Positions 1 to 9,467 of a stretch of DNA of 64,000 nt are shown here, in pieces (position 1 is the stretch's first letter; every line of letters starts with the position of its first letter). The notes beneath the pieces are model-generated. The model was not told the origin of the DNA and did not search any database. It was given only the letters and a program-made list of their open reading frames with translations. This DNA is from JADCRZ01 sp965200945 (GTDB lineage Bacteria > Bacteroidota > Bacteroidia > Chitinophagales > Chitinophagaceae): NCBI GenBank assembly GCA_965200945.1, contig OZ241749.1:4526001-4590000 (forward strand), read 5' to 3'. The translations under genes and the position numbers were made by a program.

Positions 1-42
1 GGGACAGCAAGCAATAATATTGAACGGGAAATGGGGTAAATG

Positions 43-417
43 TCAGCAGTGCTGATCGGGAGGGGGAGAAAGGATTTCCTGGTATACGGCGGAAAGCTTG
101 CGCAGCTGAAACAGGGCATACGCAGGTTTTTTGCGGGTGATGATCACCTTGCGTTCCACCGGGGTAAAGAAAGGCTGAAAGCAATAGTTCACGTCTTTCA
201 CCAGGTGAAGGTTCTGACCGCTGTCGTCATCTTCATCTTCGGGTGTGTTGTCGTGGTGGCCCAGGATGACCTGGTCTACGTATTCAAAAACAGTGTTGAT
301 GTCATCTTCCTGCTGACCGCTCCAGTTAAATACGTCGAGTTCAGCGCCCTGTGGTAACAACATGGAGCTGTTCATGTGACATAATAACGTGATGAAAGCG
401 ATGAGTTTTTTGAACAT
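43..417 (-). CDS. Small exported hypothetical protein
   Basis: I do not recognise the family. The 124-residue protein starts with a basic MFKK stretch and a hydrophobic segment, which looks like a Sec signal peptide. An acidic patch (EDEDDD) lies near the middle, and a C-terminal half follows with several aromatic and basic residues. I chose the ATG at 417 over the in-frame ATG at 426, because the latter falls inside a TATTTTTG promoter-like box. The gene stands alone near the window edge and its stop is inside the window. Periplasmic or secreted location is inferred only from the N-terminus. Confidence 0.5.
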   Translation of the reverse strand: MFKKLIAFITLLCHMNSSMLLPQGAELDVFNWSGQQEDDINTVFEYVDQVILGHHDNTPEDEDDDSGQNLHLVKDVNYCFQPFFTPVERKVIITRKKPAYALFQLRKLSAVYQEILSPPPDQHC

Positions 418-425
418 AACCGGCA

Positions 426-433
426 CAAAAATA
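426..433 (-). promoter_or_regulatory. Possible -7 element for the small exported protein
   Basis: On the minus strand the bases read TATTTTTG, matching the Bacteroidota TAnnTTTG -7 consensus. It lies about 9 bases before the ATG at 417. I see no clear TTG -33 element at the usual distance, so confidence is low. Confidence 0.3.
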
Positions 434-594
434 ATCAGCTGGATATAAACTTATGTTATCTGCGAGTTAACAGAAGTATTATCAGGCAATTAGGGTTGTT
501 TTTAACCAGCCGTTAGAAATTGGACTGCTTTTCATAGCTGAAAAACGGATTTTTCAATAAAACCCCTATGCATCACCGGAAGTTTTGCATATAT

Positions 595-662
595 AAATAA
601 AAACAGGTCTGTTCGTGATTGCCGGCTGATCACAATGAATCAGACAATCACGGGCAGACCTG
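595..662 (-). terminator. Intrinsic terminator of the collagen-like lipoprotein gene
   Basis: Arms at 604-621 and 645-662 pair over 18 positions with two mismatches. On the minus strand the hairpin is followed by CTGTTTTTATTTAT. It sits 25 bases downstream of the lipoprotein stop. Confidence 0.75.
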
Positions 663-686
663 AGAAATGCTTTAAGGAAAATTTTT

Positions 687-1271
687 TTAGTCCGTCAGAT
701 GCAGATATTCTTTTACTTTCTTGTAATCGTTCCAGTCGACAGGGCCGGCGGCAGCGCCTGGAACGACGCCTGGTATCAGTATGTACCGGTATTGAAATTG
801 TTTTCCTGCAGTTGTAGTGGCAGTACCTGCATTGGCATTGGAGGTGACATAAATTTTCTGAACGGCAAAATCAGGTGTGATACTAAGGCCATTGTAAATA
901 ATATCTACATAAGGCAGTGGCACAACAGTTGGATTTGCTGTTGTTCCGAAATTGAAATAAACTTTTATCTCACCCTGGTTCAGAATGGCACTGGTGAGTT
1001 TGGCAGCCGTTATAGTTCCGGTATAGCTTATTGTATCCACGACATTGCCTGTATGAATGGTATCCGGGGTAAAGGGTACATCCAGCCAGGCCGAATAGAT
1101 CACGTTGGCAGTACCCGTGTCTCCTTTCGCACCGGTTGAACCGGTAGTTCCCTGCGGACCTGCAGGGCCAGCCGGGCCTGCAGGTCCGGTATCTCCTTTC
1201 TGGCAACTTGTAGCAAATATGATTGTGCAGAGCATAGCGGCAAGCAGCCTGAGAATGGTACGTTGTTTCAT
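687..1271 (-). CDS. Lipoprotein with a short collagen-like Gly-X-Y region
   Basis: The 194-residue protein has a lipoprotein signal peptide with a lipobox ending ATSC, so the mature protein should start at Cys23. Immediately after it come about ten Gly-X-Y triplets (residues 26-55, mostly GPA, GTT, GST, GAK, GDT). The rest is a beta-rich domain of about 140 residues without a motif I recognise. Collagen-like triplets followed by a small C-terminal domain are common in predicted Bacteroidota surface lipoproteins of unknown function. The triplets may form a triple-helical stalk. The gene is monocistronic, with a terminator directly behind it. Confidence 0.75.
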   Translation of the reverse strand: MKQRTILRLLAAMLCTIIFATSCQKGDTGPAGPAGPAGPQGTTGSTGAKGDTGTANVIYSAWLDVPFTPDTIHTGNVVDTISYTGTITAAKLTSAILNQGEIKVYFNFGTTANPTVVPLPYVDIIYNGLSITPDFAVQKIYVTSNANAGTATTTAGKQFQYRYILIPGVVPGAAAGPVDWNDYKKVKEYLHLTD

Positions 1272-1434
1272 GAATGTAGATTTGATGAATGCATAAAATA
1301 TTTAAAACGGAAATAAGGTACTCATGTAAAGGGAACCCGGTGTGCAAGCAGCCAGTGCAAAAGGAAATGCATGAAATAGGCAGTGCTTTTTGAGCTGGTC
1401 TTTCAAATATAGTTAAATAATCAATTCCCTTTTT

Positions 1435-1483
1435 ACAAAAAAATGGCCTGATTTTAAGGGTGGAATTACCCTGAATCAGGCCA
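1435..1483 (-). terminator. Intrinsic terminator of the AAA+ ATPase gene
   Basis: Arms TGGCCTGATT and AATCAGGCCA (within 1444-1483) form a stem with an inner GGG/CCC extension. The minus strand continues into a run of seven or more T. It lies about 50 bases past the ATPase stop. Confidence 0.8.
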
Positions 1484-1535
1484 TCAGTAAAAGCACTTAG
1501 GCGGGTGGCGCCGAAACCGGAACTCGATCGGTTGC

Positions 1536-2702
1536 TTAGTTTTCCAGCAGCTCGGCCGGCCGGCGGAAACCGATCACACTTACCTTTTCCGGCTGAAAGT
1601 CCTTCTCATGGCTGTTGGTGATATCCGCCAGCGTCATGGGTTGGGTGATCTCCTGTGCCATCCCCAGGTGGCTGCTCAGGCGCCTGGCTTTTTCAGGGGT
1701 CAGCTTGCCGAATTCGTACTTGGCGATAAGCCTGCCTTTCCGCATCAGCGCAGAGTCGACCATGTTCAGGCCGCTGTTGAATGTGCAGATGATCTGAACG
1801 TTCAGGCAGTCGCTCAGCAGGCCGTCGCTGATGTTGAGCAGGTTGCTTACACTGCTGCCTGTGCTCTGCCTCCTGTCCATGATGATGTTTTCTGCATCTT
1901 CGATCACCAGCACCGAGTTCGGATGCTCGATCAGCAGGTCGATGAACTCGGGGTTCATCAGGTTGCCGGCCACATTGGGCGACACGAACAGCACCTTCTT
2001 TTTCAGGTTGCCGATTAGGTGCCGCAGGTAGGTCGTTTTGCCGGTGCCGGGCAGGCCGTGAAGCAGGATGATGCCTTTGTCGTTCTCGCGGCCCAGGCGT
2101 TCCCTGATCACTGCATCCACTTCCCTGAAATCATCGTTGTAATACAGGCCGAGGTCGAGAGACACCGGTTTGATGTCAAGCCGCTTCAGGTCAAGGGCTC
2201 CTGACGACATCGTGATGATGTTGATCTCGAATTCTTCCGTCTTGTCAGCGAGCCTGAACTGGATCAATGCTTCAACGATCTGGGCGGATGTTCCGGGATT
2301 CTTACTGCTGTAAAGTATCTGCACATATTCGGGCATGATCTCGATCAGCATCCGGTTCTTCAGTTTGAAAATCGTTCTGTAAAACTGCTGCTTCTTTTCT
2401 TCCCAGTCGTAGTAGCTTCTTTGATAAATACCGGCGATCTTGCCGGAAAATTCCTTTTCAACCCATTCTAAAGCCTTTGTTCCGTCCAGGTCCCTGATAT
2501 AACTGATGCAGGGAACTTCGTCAAACTGGTTCAGGTAAAATGTGTTCAGGTCAATATAATTCGTATCGAACAGGATATTCGTCCGGTGACGCCTGGTCTT
2601 TTGCCGCAAATAGTCGTACAGCCGGCCCAGCAGGCGCTTTATCGGGGGCCGGGTTAAGATCGCCACGCCGGTAACAAGGGCGAGAGTTGTAATGTTGATC
2701 AT
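1536..2702 (-). CDS. AAA+ ATPase (BCS1-like core), membrane-anchored
   Basis: The 388-residue protein has a Walker A motif GLPGTGKT at residues 216-223 and a Walker B LVIEDAE at 265-271. A sensor-like CTFNSG stretch and an arginine-containing RKGRL segment follow, all typical of an AAA+ module. The first 15 or so residues are hydrophobic and followed by basic residues, suggesting an N-terminal membrane anchor. Residues 30-200 form a lineage-specific N-terminal domain that I do not recognise. Client and cellular role cannot be read from the sequence. Its start is 46 bases downstream of the hairpin that ends a probable small RNA on the same strand. The gene could therefore also be expressed by read-through of that hairpin. 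A terminator follows the stop. Confidence 0.8.
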   Translation of the reverse strand: MINITTLALVTGVAILTRPPIKRLLGRLYDYLRQKTRRHRTNILFDTNYIDLNTFYLNQFDEVPCISYIRDLDGTKALEWVEKEFSGKIAGIYQRSYYDWEEKKQQFYRTIFKLKNRMLIEIMPEYVQILYSSKNPGTSAQIVEALIQFRLADKTEEFEINIITMSSGALDLKRLDIKPVSLDLGLYYNDDFREVDAVIRERLGRENDKGIILLHGLPGTGKTTYLRHLIGNLKKKVLFVSPNVAGNLMNPEFIDLLIEHPNSVLVIEDAENIIMDRRQSTGSSVSNLLNISDGLLSDCLNVQIICTFNSGLNMVDSALMRKGRLIAKYEFGKLTPEKARRLSSHLGMAQEITQPMTLADITNSHEKDFQPEKVSVIGFRRPAELLEN

Positions 2703-2745
2703 AAAAGTGTTTGATAATTCCTTGGAGAAAAATGGAAAGGCGGGA

Positions 2746-2783
2746 TATAAAAACAGCGAACCCCGCTTTTTGGCGGGGTTCGC
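2746..2783 (-). terminator. Strong hairpin with T-run ending a minus-strand transcript
   Basis: A perfect 11-bp stem (2756-2766 with 2773-2783) encloses a 6-base loop, and on the minus strand CTGTTTTTATA follows. No minus-strand gene precedes it, so it should end a non-coding transcript or act as an attenuator ahead of the ATPase gene at 2702. Confidence 0.75.
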
Positions 2784-2918
2784 AGACTATTTATCTTGAT
2801 GAGATCAATCTATTTGTCGCTACTGTACGCCGCATTGCTGAACATGCCGGTCCCTGGATGAAACCCGGGGAACATGTTGTTGTATTTTATAAGCCGGAGC
2901 ATACGGTTTACTGTTGAG
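2748..2918 (-). ncRNA. Probable small RNA of about 170 nt, 6S-like fold
   Basis: There is no convincing gene between 2703 and 3099. The minus strand has a promoter (TTG at 2951-2953, CAACTTTG at 2923-2930) and a perfect terminator hairpin at 2756-2783. Between them the transcript can fold into one long rod. A closing stem pairs 2899-2904 with 2825-2830, and an apical stem pairs 2873-2878 with 2841-2846 and continues into a GGGG/CCC-rich hairpin. Between these lies a large asymmetric internal loop (about 20 against 10 bases). A rod with a central bubble is the hallmark of 6S RNA, and a Bacteroidota 6S class (6S-Flavo) is known. I cannot check the covariance model here. It could also be the 5' leader of the ATPase gene. 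Confidence 0.5.
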
Positions 2919-2922
2919 GGAG

Positions 2923-2953
2923 CAAAGTTGAAATTATTTTGCTGAACCCGCAA
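2923..2953 (-). promoter_or_regulatory. Promoter of the probable small RNA
   Basis: On the minus strand TTG (2951-2953) is followed after 20 bases by CAACTTTG (2923-2930). This is close to the Bacteroidota consensus TTG-N19/20-TAnnTTTG, with only the TA of the -7 box changed to CA. Transcription would begin near 2918. Confidence 0.5.
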
Positions 2954-3099
2954 CTATTTTAAAAAATTATTGTGTAATTTTTTTCTTTCCGCCATCCTCA
3001 TACCCGGAGAGGGAAATATACACCCTGGTAGTATGCCGGAAATAGGGAAGTACGCCCTCTCATTACTCTGACCCTTTTTATCTACAAATCAACCGTACC

Positions 3100-6000
3100 A
3101 TGAGTTACAGGCAGGTCATGAGAATTGTGCAGGTATTCTTTCTGATCATTCTTTTCCTGCAATCCCACGCGCAGGAGAGATTCAGCCAGGCGTCACTAAC
3201 CACGATTGAGGAAGCCATCCGGAACAAGAGGAATTTGCAGGATGTATCGGTGACGGTCTCTGCAATGCTTCAGGAAGCAAAGGAGGTTGATGATTGGGCC
3301 GTTGTGGCACGATGCTACAATTACCTTCTGCAGATCGCCGACCAACGCTCGGAGGACAGCCTTTTTTTCGGGAACGCCCGCTTTATCGACAGCATCCTGC
3401 AGGCCCCGGCCTCGCCGCCGCTGCTGCAGGCCGTGATGCACCTGATGAAGGCAAAGCGGCTCAGTACTTATATCGACCGGTTTTATCACCTCAACAACCG
3501 CAGCCTGATCGGGAACTACAACGCGCAATACAAATACAGCAGGATGGACGGGAGCCAGCTGGAACGGCTTGCCAAGGAACAGTATGATACGGCTCTGCTG
3601 CTCGGCAGCCGGTTGCCGGTCAGAGATATCAACGACCTGCTCTGGCTAAGCGACGATCCGCTCCTCTTCTTTTTCAAACCCGTTTTCGCGGATCTCGTCT
3701 ACGTCGCACGGTTGGAAACCTATCAGCGGAATGCATTTTATAATTCACTGCCGGAAAGTAAAGCCCGGTTCAGGCTCTCGCCCGATGCTTTCATGCAATC
3801 ATCCGATACAACCACCTTCAGCAAGCCCGAAAGACCTGTGCTGGAATGGTACAGACAGTGGGGGCGGTATCACCGGCCGCATGATCCGGAAGCGTTCTAC
3901 TTTATTGAAAGCCTCGCCAGAAAGTTTTTTTATGAGCACACAGAACAGGATCTCGCCACGAGGCAGACCTATGAAAGCTATCTGCAGCAACTGGCTGTTT
4001 CACCATACCCTGCCGTGAAGGTTCATGGTATTTACCAATTATGCCTGTTGTGGAACCGGCAGGCCGAGGCCTACAACCCATCTCCGGCTTTGTATAACGG
4101 GTATTCCGGTTATAATAATTACACAGGCGGCCACTTCGACAGCCCTTACAGACACTATTACAACCGGGTGCTTGACCTGTATGCAAAAAATGAGGGGTTG
4201 CTCGACAGCTTCCGCTACATCAAAGTGATACTGGCCGGTGTGAAGCGGGAGATAGAAGCGCCGGGCATGACCTTTAGCATTTCCGGGGTCCCGCTTCCCA
4301 ACCGGCCTGCACCGGCTTTCCTGCATTACCGGAATATAACGCGCATGTATATGCGGATCGTCAGAATCAATTACAGCACTGTATGGAAAAATAACATGTC
4401 GGCACTCACGATGTTTCTGAACCTCCCGGCCGTTTCAGAAACAGTCCAGCTCCTTCCTTCGGCGCCAGATCACCAATGGCACAATGCCTACACCCGCATC
4501 GATCCGTTGCCCGAAGGAAGATATGTACTGCTGTATTCCGATGCTCCGGTGATGCCTGGCAACACCCGTATCAATTTTCATCCTTTTCAGTCAACTGGCA
4601 TCGCCGCAGTTACAAACAGTGAAAGGGTATATGTACTCGACCGTCAGACCGGCCTGCCGGTTGCCGGCGCAGCCATCAACTACAGCCTGGCCACCAGCAA
4701 AAAAGAACCGGCTACCGGTAAATTCATCCTGCGCGATATCAGTACCCGGGTGGGCAGCGAAGGCTGGGCAGACATTCATACAAAAGAGGATATTTCCGGC
4801 TCTATCTGTTCGGGCCGCGACACTGCGGGTTTTACACTGGACCCGGTGTCGGAAAGAAGCTCAGAATACATCTATAACAAAAATGAAGATGATGGACTGA
4901 TGGATTATTATGAAGACAATATCCGGCTGGAGTTATTTACGGACAGGGCCATATACCGCCCAGGCCAGCGCGTTTTTTTCAAAGGAATCTTCACCGTTCG
5001 CCATCCGAAAACGGGTGAGCTGCTGGTGCTCAACTGGCACAATCTCAGGCTTCCTTTTTACCAGAAGATACTCTACAAACTGATGCTGGCCATTACCCGG
5101 AAAAAGATCGAACTATATGTGAACGATCCTTTCAACCATGAAACGGATACGCTCAGGGTGATACCCAACAAATACGGATCCGTTGCCGGTTCATTTCTCC
5201 TGTCGAAGAATGCGCCCACCGGTAGCTGGCGTTTCAGTACTGGTGATCTCGAAATAGCTGATCGGAATGAGGGAGAATTCAGTGTGGAAGAATACAAGCG
5301 GCCTGCGTTCGAACTGAAAATGGAAAAGCCCCGGACCCGGCTGTACCTGGGCGACTCATTCCAGGTAAAGGCCAGGGTAATAGCATTTACAGGGTCGCAA
5401 TTGAACGGGACCAGGATCCGCTACAGTGTTACAGCGGAAGGCTCTTATCTTCCTTCCCGAAACGGCAAAGAACCAGGATATAATTCCCAAAGATCGATCA
5501 TATCTGATGCAGAAGGGTTTACCGATGCAAAAGGGGAATTGGTTATCAAGGTAACCGATACCGCTTTGCTGAGGTATCGGCTCACAGCCGATAGGGAGTG
5601 GCATGTCAGCTACCTTGTAAAAGCAGAAGCGATCGACGCTACGGGAGAGAGCCATGAAGAGTCTGTTGATTTCACGTTGTCGACCCGTCCGCTTGCTATC
5701 CGGATCAGCATGCCGAACCTGGTAGAGCGCAGCCGGATGGCGCCCCTCTATCTTTCCTGCGAATCGGCTTTTGAAGGAGCGGTAACCTGTCCGGCAGAGG
5801 TCCGCCTTTTCAGGAAAGCAGTGCCGGCGCGCAAGCCGGAACCAACTGGCTGGCCCGCGGCAGACGTGTGGTTGTATCCTGAAAAAGAATGGCAAACCTG
5901 GTTCCCCGGGATCGGTGTAAGTGCAAGGGAAGAAAATGAGGAAGCGGAGCAGCTGATCTATACCACATCCGTTATCGCCGGCGGATCCGGGAAGCTGGAG

Positions 6001-9000
6001 ATCCCCGGATCGCTGCTGCTAACCGGCGAATACCGACTTGAGGTCACCTGCGCCCAGGGAGGAAAGACCCTTGGCGAATACAGCCGCCTGTTCTCCGTAT
6101 TTGATAAAGCAGCCGCCACCTGGCCTGCTGCAGACAAACCTTTTGAATACCTGGCTCAAAACACTACAGAAAAGGGAAAGCAGGTTGACTGGATCACCGG
6201 TGTGCCCGACTCCGGTGTGTTCTCCGTATATCAGCTTTCCTGGTGCGTCGTAAAAAACGGAAAGCAGATGGTCAGGTATGAATATAGATACAACAAGGAA
6301 GAACAGCGCATGCACACACAGCGTTTCACGATACCCGATGATGCGGTGGAAAAGGTTTTGTTATCGCATTTTTATCTGTACAAGGGGTCGTTTTACAAAC
6401 AAAGCGCTACTGTATGGATAACGCCTGATAAAAAGAGTGAACCGGAGATCATTGTAGAACAATACCGCAAGCAACTGGTTCCGGGCGGCAGGCAAACTTT
6501 TTCTGTATCTGTTAAAACCGGCAGCGAGCGCCGCGCCGCCGAACTGATGACCACCATGTACGACGCTTCCCTCGACAAGCTGGAAGATCACCACTGGAAC
6601 CTGCCCGAAAACAGCATGCATATTTCATTTTCCGACAACCTGAACGGCCCTCAGAACGGGCTTCTGACGGGCGTGCTGTATCCGGCCTATCCTATACCGT
6701 TTTCTCCCCGGTTGGATGGAAAACTTTTGTGGTGGATGAACAGCGGGCAGGCGCCGGGCAAGACAGGCTATATATCAGGCGGGGATGTGTTTGTGGAAGG
6801 CCGGCTGAGTGGAAGAGTGGCAGGGCTTTCGATTGCAGATTCACCGTTTGCTAATGGTAACGGGTTGAACGATGTGGTAGTGATAGGATACGGCACTCAG
6901 CGGAAGAATCTCACCGGTGCACTGATCAATATCCGGGGAACCGCTTCACTGCCGGCGGATAAAAATATGGTTGTGATCATAGACGGGGTGCCTTACGAGG
7001 GAGAACTGTGGAAGCTGGATCCCAATTCGATCGTTGAAACCACTGTGTTGAAGGGGGCAGATGCAACTGCTTTATATGGCGGCAGGGCGGCGACGGGTGC
7101 ACTTATCATCAGCACAAAAGGTCCGTTGCACCTGCCCGGCGCAACACAGGAACCGCCGCCGCCTGTGATCCGGAAAAATTTTGCCGAGACGGCTTTTTTC
7201 TTTCCGCAGATCCATGCCGGAAGGCACGGGCTCTATTCGTCCGACTTTACCCTGCCCGAAAGCGTTACCAGCTGGCGCTGGAAGATGCTGGCCCATACCA
7301 GATCGGCTGCTTTCGTATATGCCGAAAGAACGCTGACCAGCCAGTTGCCGCTGATGGTACAGCCCGCCGTACCCCGCTTTCTGTACCCGGGCGACCGGAT
7401 CATGCTGCGGACCCGCATCAGCAACCTGGACACAACCGCTGTTGCAGGCGTGCTGAAATGTATCATTGAAGACGTGGTCACTGGCCGCGACATCATCACC
7501 GGACTGCTTTCCAGCGGCCGTCAGCGTTTTACTGCATCTGCCCGTTCCAGTACAAACGGAAGTTTTATGCTTACTGTTCCTGCCACCCAGCTGAATCCCA
7601 TCCGCATCAAAATCACCGGCGCCACCAACGCGTACGGCGACGGGGAAGAATATGTGATACCGGTACTCGCCAGGAAAATGCTTGTCGTCCGTTCCGTGCC
7701 GCTCAACCTGAGGGGCGGCGAAACTATAACTCCGGATATTCCATCGCTCCCTGGCGATGCGGAGCCATACGGGCTGGGTTTATCTGTCGATCCACAGTCC
7801 CGGTCGGCCCTCCTCAATGCGCTGCCTTATCTTGCCTTATACCCTTACGGATGCGCAGAACAGACCTTTGGCAAGATGCTGGCTCATGCCATCGCGATAC
7901 GCCTGATGCAGACAGACACCGCGGTGCAGCAGTCGTACAGGGTGGCTGTGGCGGCCCCGCCTGCAGAAGAGGCGGCTTCCATACCGGAAGCTGCCGAAGA
8001 GACTATGCCATGGCTGCAGCTGAACCATTACAACCAGCTCCGCCAGCGAAACCTGCTGCACCTGCTCGACACCAACGATGCACACCGGCAGATGGAAGAT
8101 TATTTCAGGATCATCGAAGAGATGCAGCAGTCCGATGGCGGCATCAGCTGGTTCAAAGGAGGCATCAGCAGCGAATTTGTTTCCGCCTATCTGCTGGCCG
8201 GGTTCGGAAAAATGCAGCACGATCACCTGTTGTTCCTGGGTAAAAAGACGCTGGAAGAAGCCTTCCCGAAATTTTTGTCGAAGCTCATCAACTATTCAGA
8301 CAGGATATTCTGCAGCGGGTACTCCAGGCAGGATCAGTCAGCGTATCTGTACAGCCGTTCGTTCTGGTTGAAGGCATATCCGCCGGCCGACAGTGTAAAA
8401 AGCAAAGCGGATCCCGTGCTGAACAAGTACTGGATGAATCCTCCCGTTGCGGGCCCAGGGCCCCAGGCGGCGGTGATCACTGCTACGTTGAGATGGGCAG
8501 ACGAGGCAGATGCTGTATACCGCAAAGCGCTGGAGCAGCTGAAATCTATCTGGCAGCTTGCCATACATGATCCGGTAAATGGCATACGCTGGAAAGCAAT
8601 TGCCGATCAGGACGACCTGACCTCAACTTCGGAAGAAAGAGTGGCAAAGGTGGCGGAGGCTTTTGAAACAGCTGGTGCAGCGCAGGAAACCGTTGCCGGA
8701 ATCATCAGGTGGCTGCTTTCGGCCAAACAGGAGCACAGATGGAGCTCCACCAAATCAACGGCAGAAGTGGTAAGCCTCATGATGCGGCAGCCCGCCTCTC
8801 CGGCAGAGCATCTCCGCACCCTGGAGGCGGAGCTCACCGGAAAAAAGGTACAGGTAACAAACGACCTGATGAGCGGCCACGCGTACCAGTTCCTGCAGCA
8901 TACAGGCAGTCAGTTCACGGCAAACGGAAACATCTTTGCGCCAGGCACGTTGCCGGTAAGCGGCGCCCTGTCGTATTACTATTTCACTGCGCATCCGCCG

Positions 9001-9450
9001 CTTGATTCAACGGCAGGTGCAGTGCAGGTCAATAAAGCGCTTTATAGAAAGGATGCCGTTTCAGGCAGGTGGGAACCGCTGCTTCCCGGTACACCGGTAA
9101 GCATTGCCGATAAGATAAAGATCATGCTTACGGTCTCTTCCGCAAAGCTGCTGCAGTTTGTGCTGCTGGAAGATAAAAGGGCCGCGGCCCTGGAGCCTGC
9201 AAACGGAGAAAGCGGGTATCAGTATGAAGGCGGACTCTATTTTTACCGGTCTGTAAGGGATGCGTCGTTGGTATTTTTCATTGAAAAGATCCCGGCCGGA
9301 ATATACACGATCAGCTATGAAACGGTGGTGGCGAAGGAAGGTAGTTTTGCAGACGGATTTACCTCGCTGCAATGCATGTATCAGCCTGCTGTACAGGCTT
9401 ACAGCGGGGGCGGTAAGCTGGAGGTGGCCTTACAACCGGCTGCTAAATAG
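3100..9450 (+). CDS. Alpha-2-macroglobulin family protein with an embedded TonB-receptor plug-like domain
   Basis: This 2116-residue protein has a Sec signal peptide (residues 1-25, ending SHAQ) but no lipobox, so a periplasmic or outer-membrane location is expected. A helical N-terminal region is followed by macroglobulin domains, including the YRPGQ motif at 619-623 typical of MG2. The thioester-type motif CAEQ lies at 1585-1588 inside YGCAEQTF, so the trap chemistry (Cys-Gln thioester) is probably retained. The helical complement-like domain follows. Unusually, residues 1258-1341 read like a SusC/RagA plug: VVVIGYG at 1259, then IDGVPYEG, a TVLKGADATALYGG stretch, and IISTKG at 1336. Bacterial alpha-2-macroglobulins are thought to trap proteases and protect the envelope. 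The plug segment may be a docking or peptide-presentation domain, which is inference. It is monocistronic. Confidence 0.9.
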   Translation: MSYRQVMRIVQVFFLIILFLQSHAQERFSQASLTTIEEAIRNKRNLQDVSVTVSAMLQEAKEVDDWAVVARCYNYLLQIADQRSEDSLFFGNARFIDSILQAPASPPLLQAVMHLMKAKRLSTYIDRFYHLNNRSLIGNYNAQYKYSRMDGSQLERLAKEQYDTALLLGSRLPVRDINDLLWLSDDPLLFFFKPVFADLVYVARLETYQRNAFYNSLPESKARFRLSPDAFMQSSDTTTFSKPERPVLEWYRQWGRYHRPHDPEAFYFIESLARKFFYEHTEQDLATRQTYESYLQQLAVSPYPAVKVHGIYQLCLLWNRQAEAYNPSPALYNGYSGYNNYTGGHFDSPYRHYYNRVLDLYAKNEGLLDSFRYIKVILAGVKREIEAPGMTFSISGVPLPNRPAPAFLHYRNITRMYMRIVRINYSTVWKNNMSALTMFLNLPAVSETVQLLPSAPDHQWHNAYTRIDPLPEGRYVLLYSDAPVMPGNTRINFHPFQSTGIAAVTNSERVYVLDRQTGLPVAGAAINYSLATSKKEPATGKFILRDISTRVGSEGWADIHTKEDISGSICSGRDTAGFTLDPVSERSSEYIYNKNEDDGLMDYYEDNIRLELFTDRAIYRPGQRVFFKGIFTVRHPKTGELLVLNWHNLRLPFYQKILYKLMLAITRKKIELYVNDPFNHETDTLRVIPNKYGSVAGSFLLSKNAPTGSWRFSTGDLEIADRNEGEFSVEEYKRPAFELKMEKPRTRLYLGDSFQVKARVIAFTGSQLNGTRIRYSVTAEGSYLPSRNGKEPGYNSQRSIISDAEGFTDAKGELVIKVTDTALLRYRLTADREWHVSYLVKAEAIDATGESHEESVDFTLSTRPLAIRISMPNLVERSRMAPLYLSCESAFEGAVTCPAEVRLFRKAVPARKPEPTGWPAADVWLYPEKEWQTWFPGIGVSAREENEEAEQLIYTTSVIAGGSGKLEIPGSLLLTGEYRLEVTCAQGGKTLGEYSRLFSVFDKAAATWPAADKPFEYLAQNTTEKGKQVDWITGVPDSGVFSVYQLSWCVVKNGKQMVRYEYRYNKEEQRMHTQRFTIPDDAVEKVLLSHFYLYKGSFYKQSATVWITPDKKSEPEIIVEQYRKQLVPGGRQTFSVSVKTGSERRAAELMTTMYDASLDKLEDHHWNLPENSMHISFSDNLNGPQNGLLTGVLYPAYPIPFSPRLDGKLLWWMNSGQAPGKTGYISGGDVFVEGRLSGRVAGLSIADSPFANGNGLNDVVVIGYGTQRKNLTGALINIRGTASLPADKNMVVIIDGVPYEGELWKLDPNSIVETTVLKGADATALYGGRAATGALIISTKGPLHLPGATQEPPPPVIRKNFAETAFFFPQIHAGRHGLYSSDFTLPESVTSWRWKMLAHTRSAAFVYAERTLTSQLPLMVQPAVPRFLYPGDRIMLRTRISNLDTTAVAGVLKCIIEDVVTGRDIITGLLSSGRQRFTASARSSTNGSFMLTVPATQLNPIRIKITGATNAYGDGEEYVIPVLARKMLVVRSVPLNLRGGETITPDIPSLPGDAEPYGLGLSVDPQSRSALLNALPYLALYPYGCAEQTFGKMLAHAIAIRLMQTDTAVQQSYRVAVAAPPAEEAASIPEAAEETMPWLQLNHYNQLRQRNLLHLLDTNDAHRQMEDYFRIIEEMQQSDGGISWFKGGISSEFVSAYLLAGFGKMQHDHLLFLGKKTLEEAFPKFLSKLINYSDRIFCSGYSRQDQSAYLYSRSFWLKAYPPADSVKSKADPVLNKYWMNPPVAGPGPQAAVITATLRWADEADAVYRKALEQLKSIWQLAIHDPVNGIRWKAIADQDDLTSTSEERVAKVAEAFETAGAAQETVAGIIRWLLSAKQEHRWSSTKSTAEVVSLMMRQPASPAEHLRTLEAELTGKKVQVTNDLMSGHAYQFLQHTGSQFTANGNIFAPGTLPVSGALSYYYFTAHPPLDSTAGAVQVNKALYRKDAVSGRWEPLLPGTPVSIADKIKIMLTVSSAKLLQFVLLEDKRAAALEPANGESGYQYEGGLYFYRSVRDASLVFFIEKIPAGIYTISYETVVAKEGSFADGFTSLQCMYQPAVQAYSGGGKLEVALQPAAK

Positions 9451-9467
9451 ACAGGGGTAAAACACAT

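Noticed and set aside
2711..2917. 68-codon frame on the plus strand before the macroglobulin gene
   Set aside because: It reads through the hairpin and rod of the probable small RNA on the other strand and has no homologue-like features.
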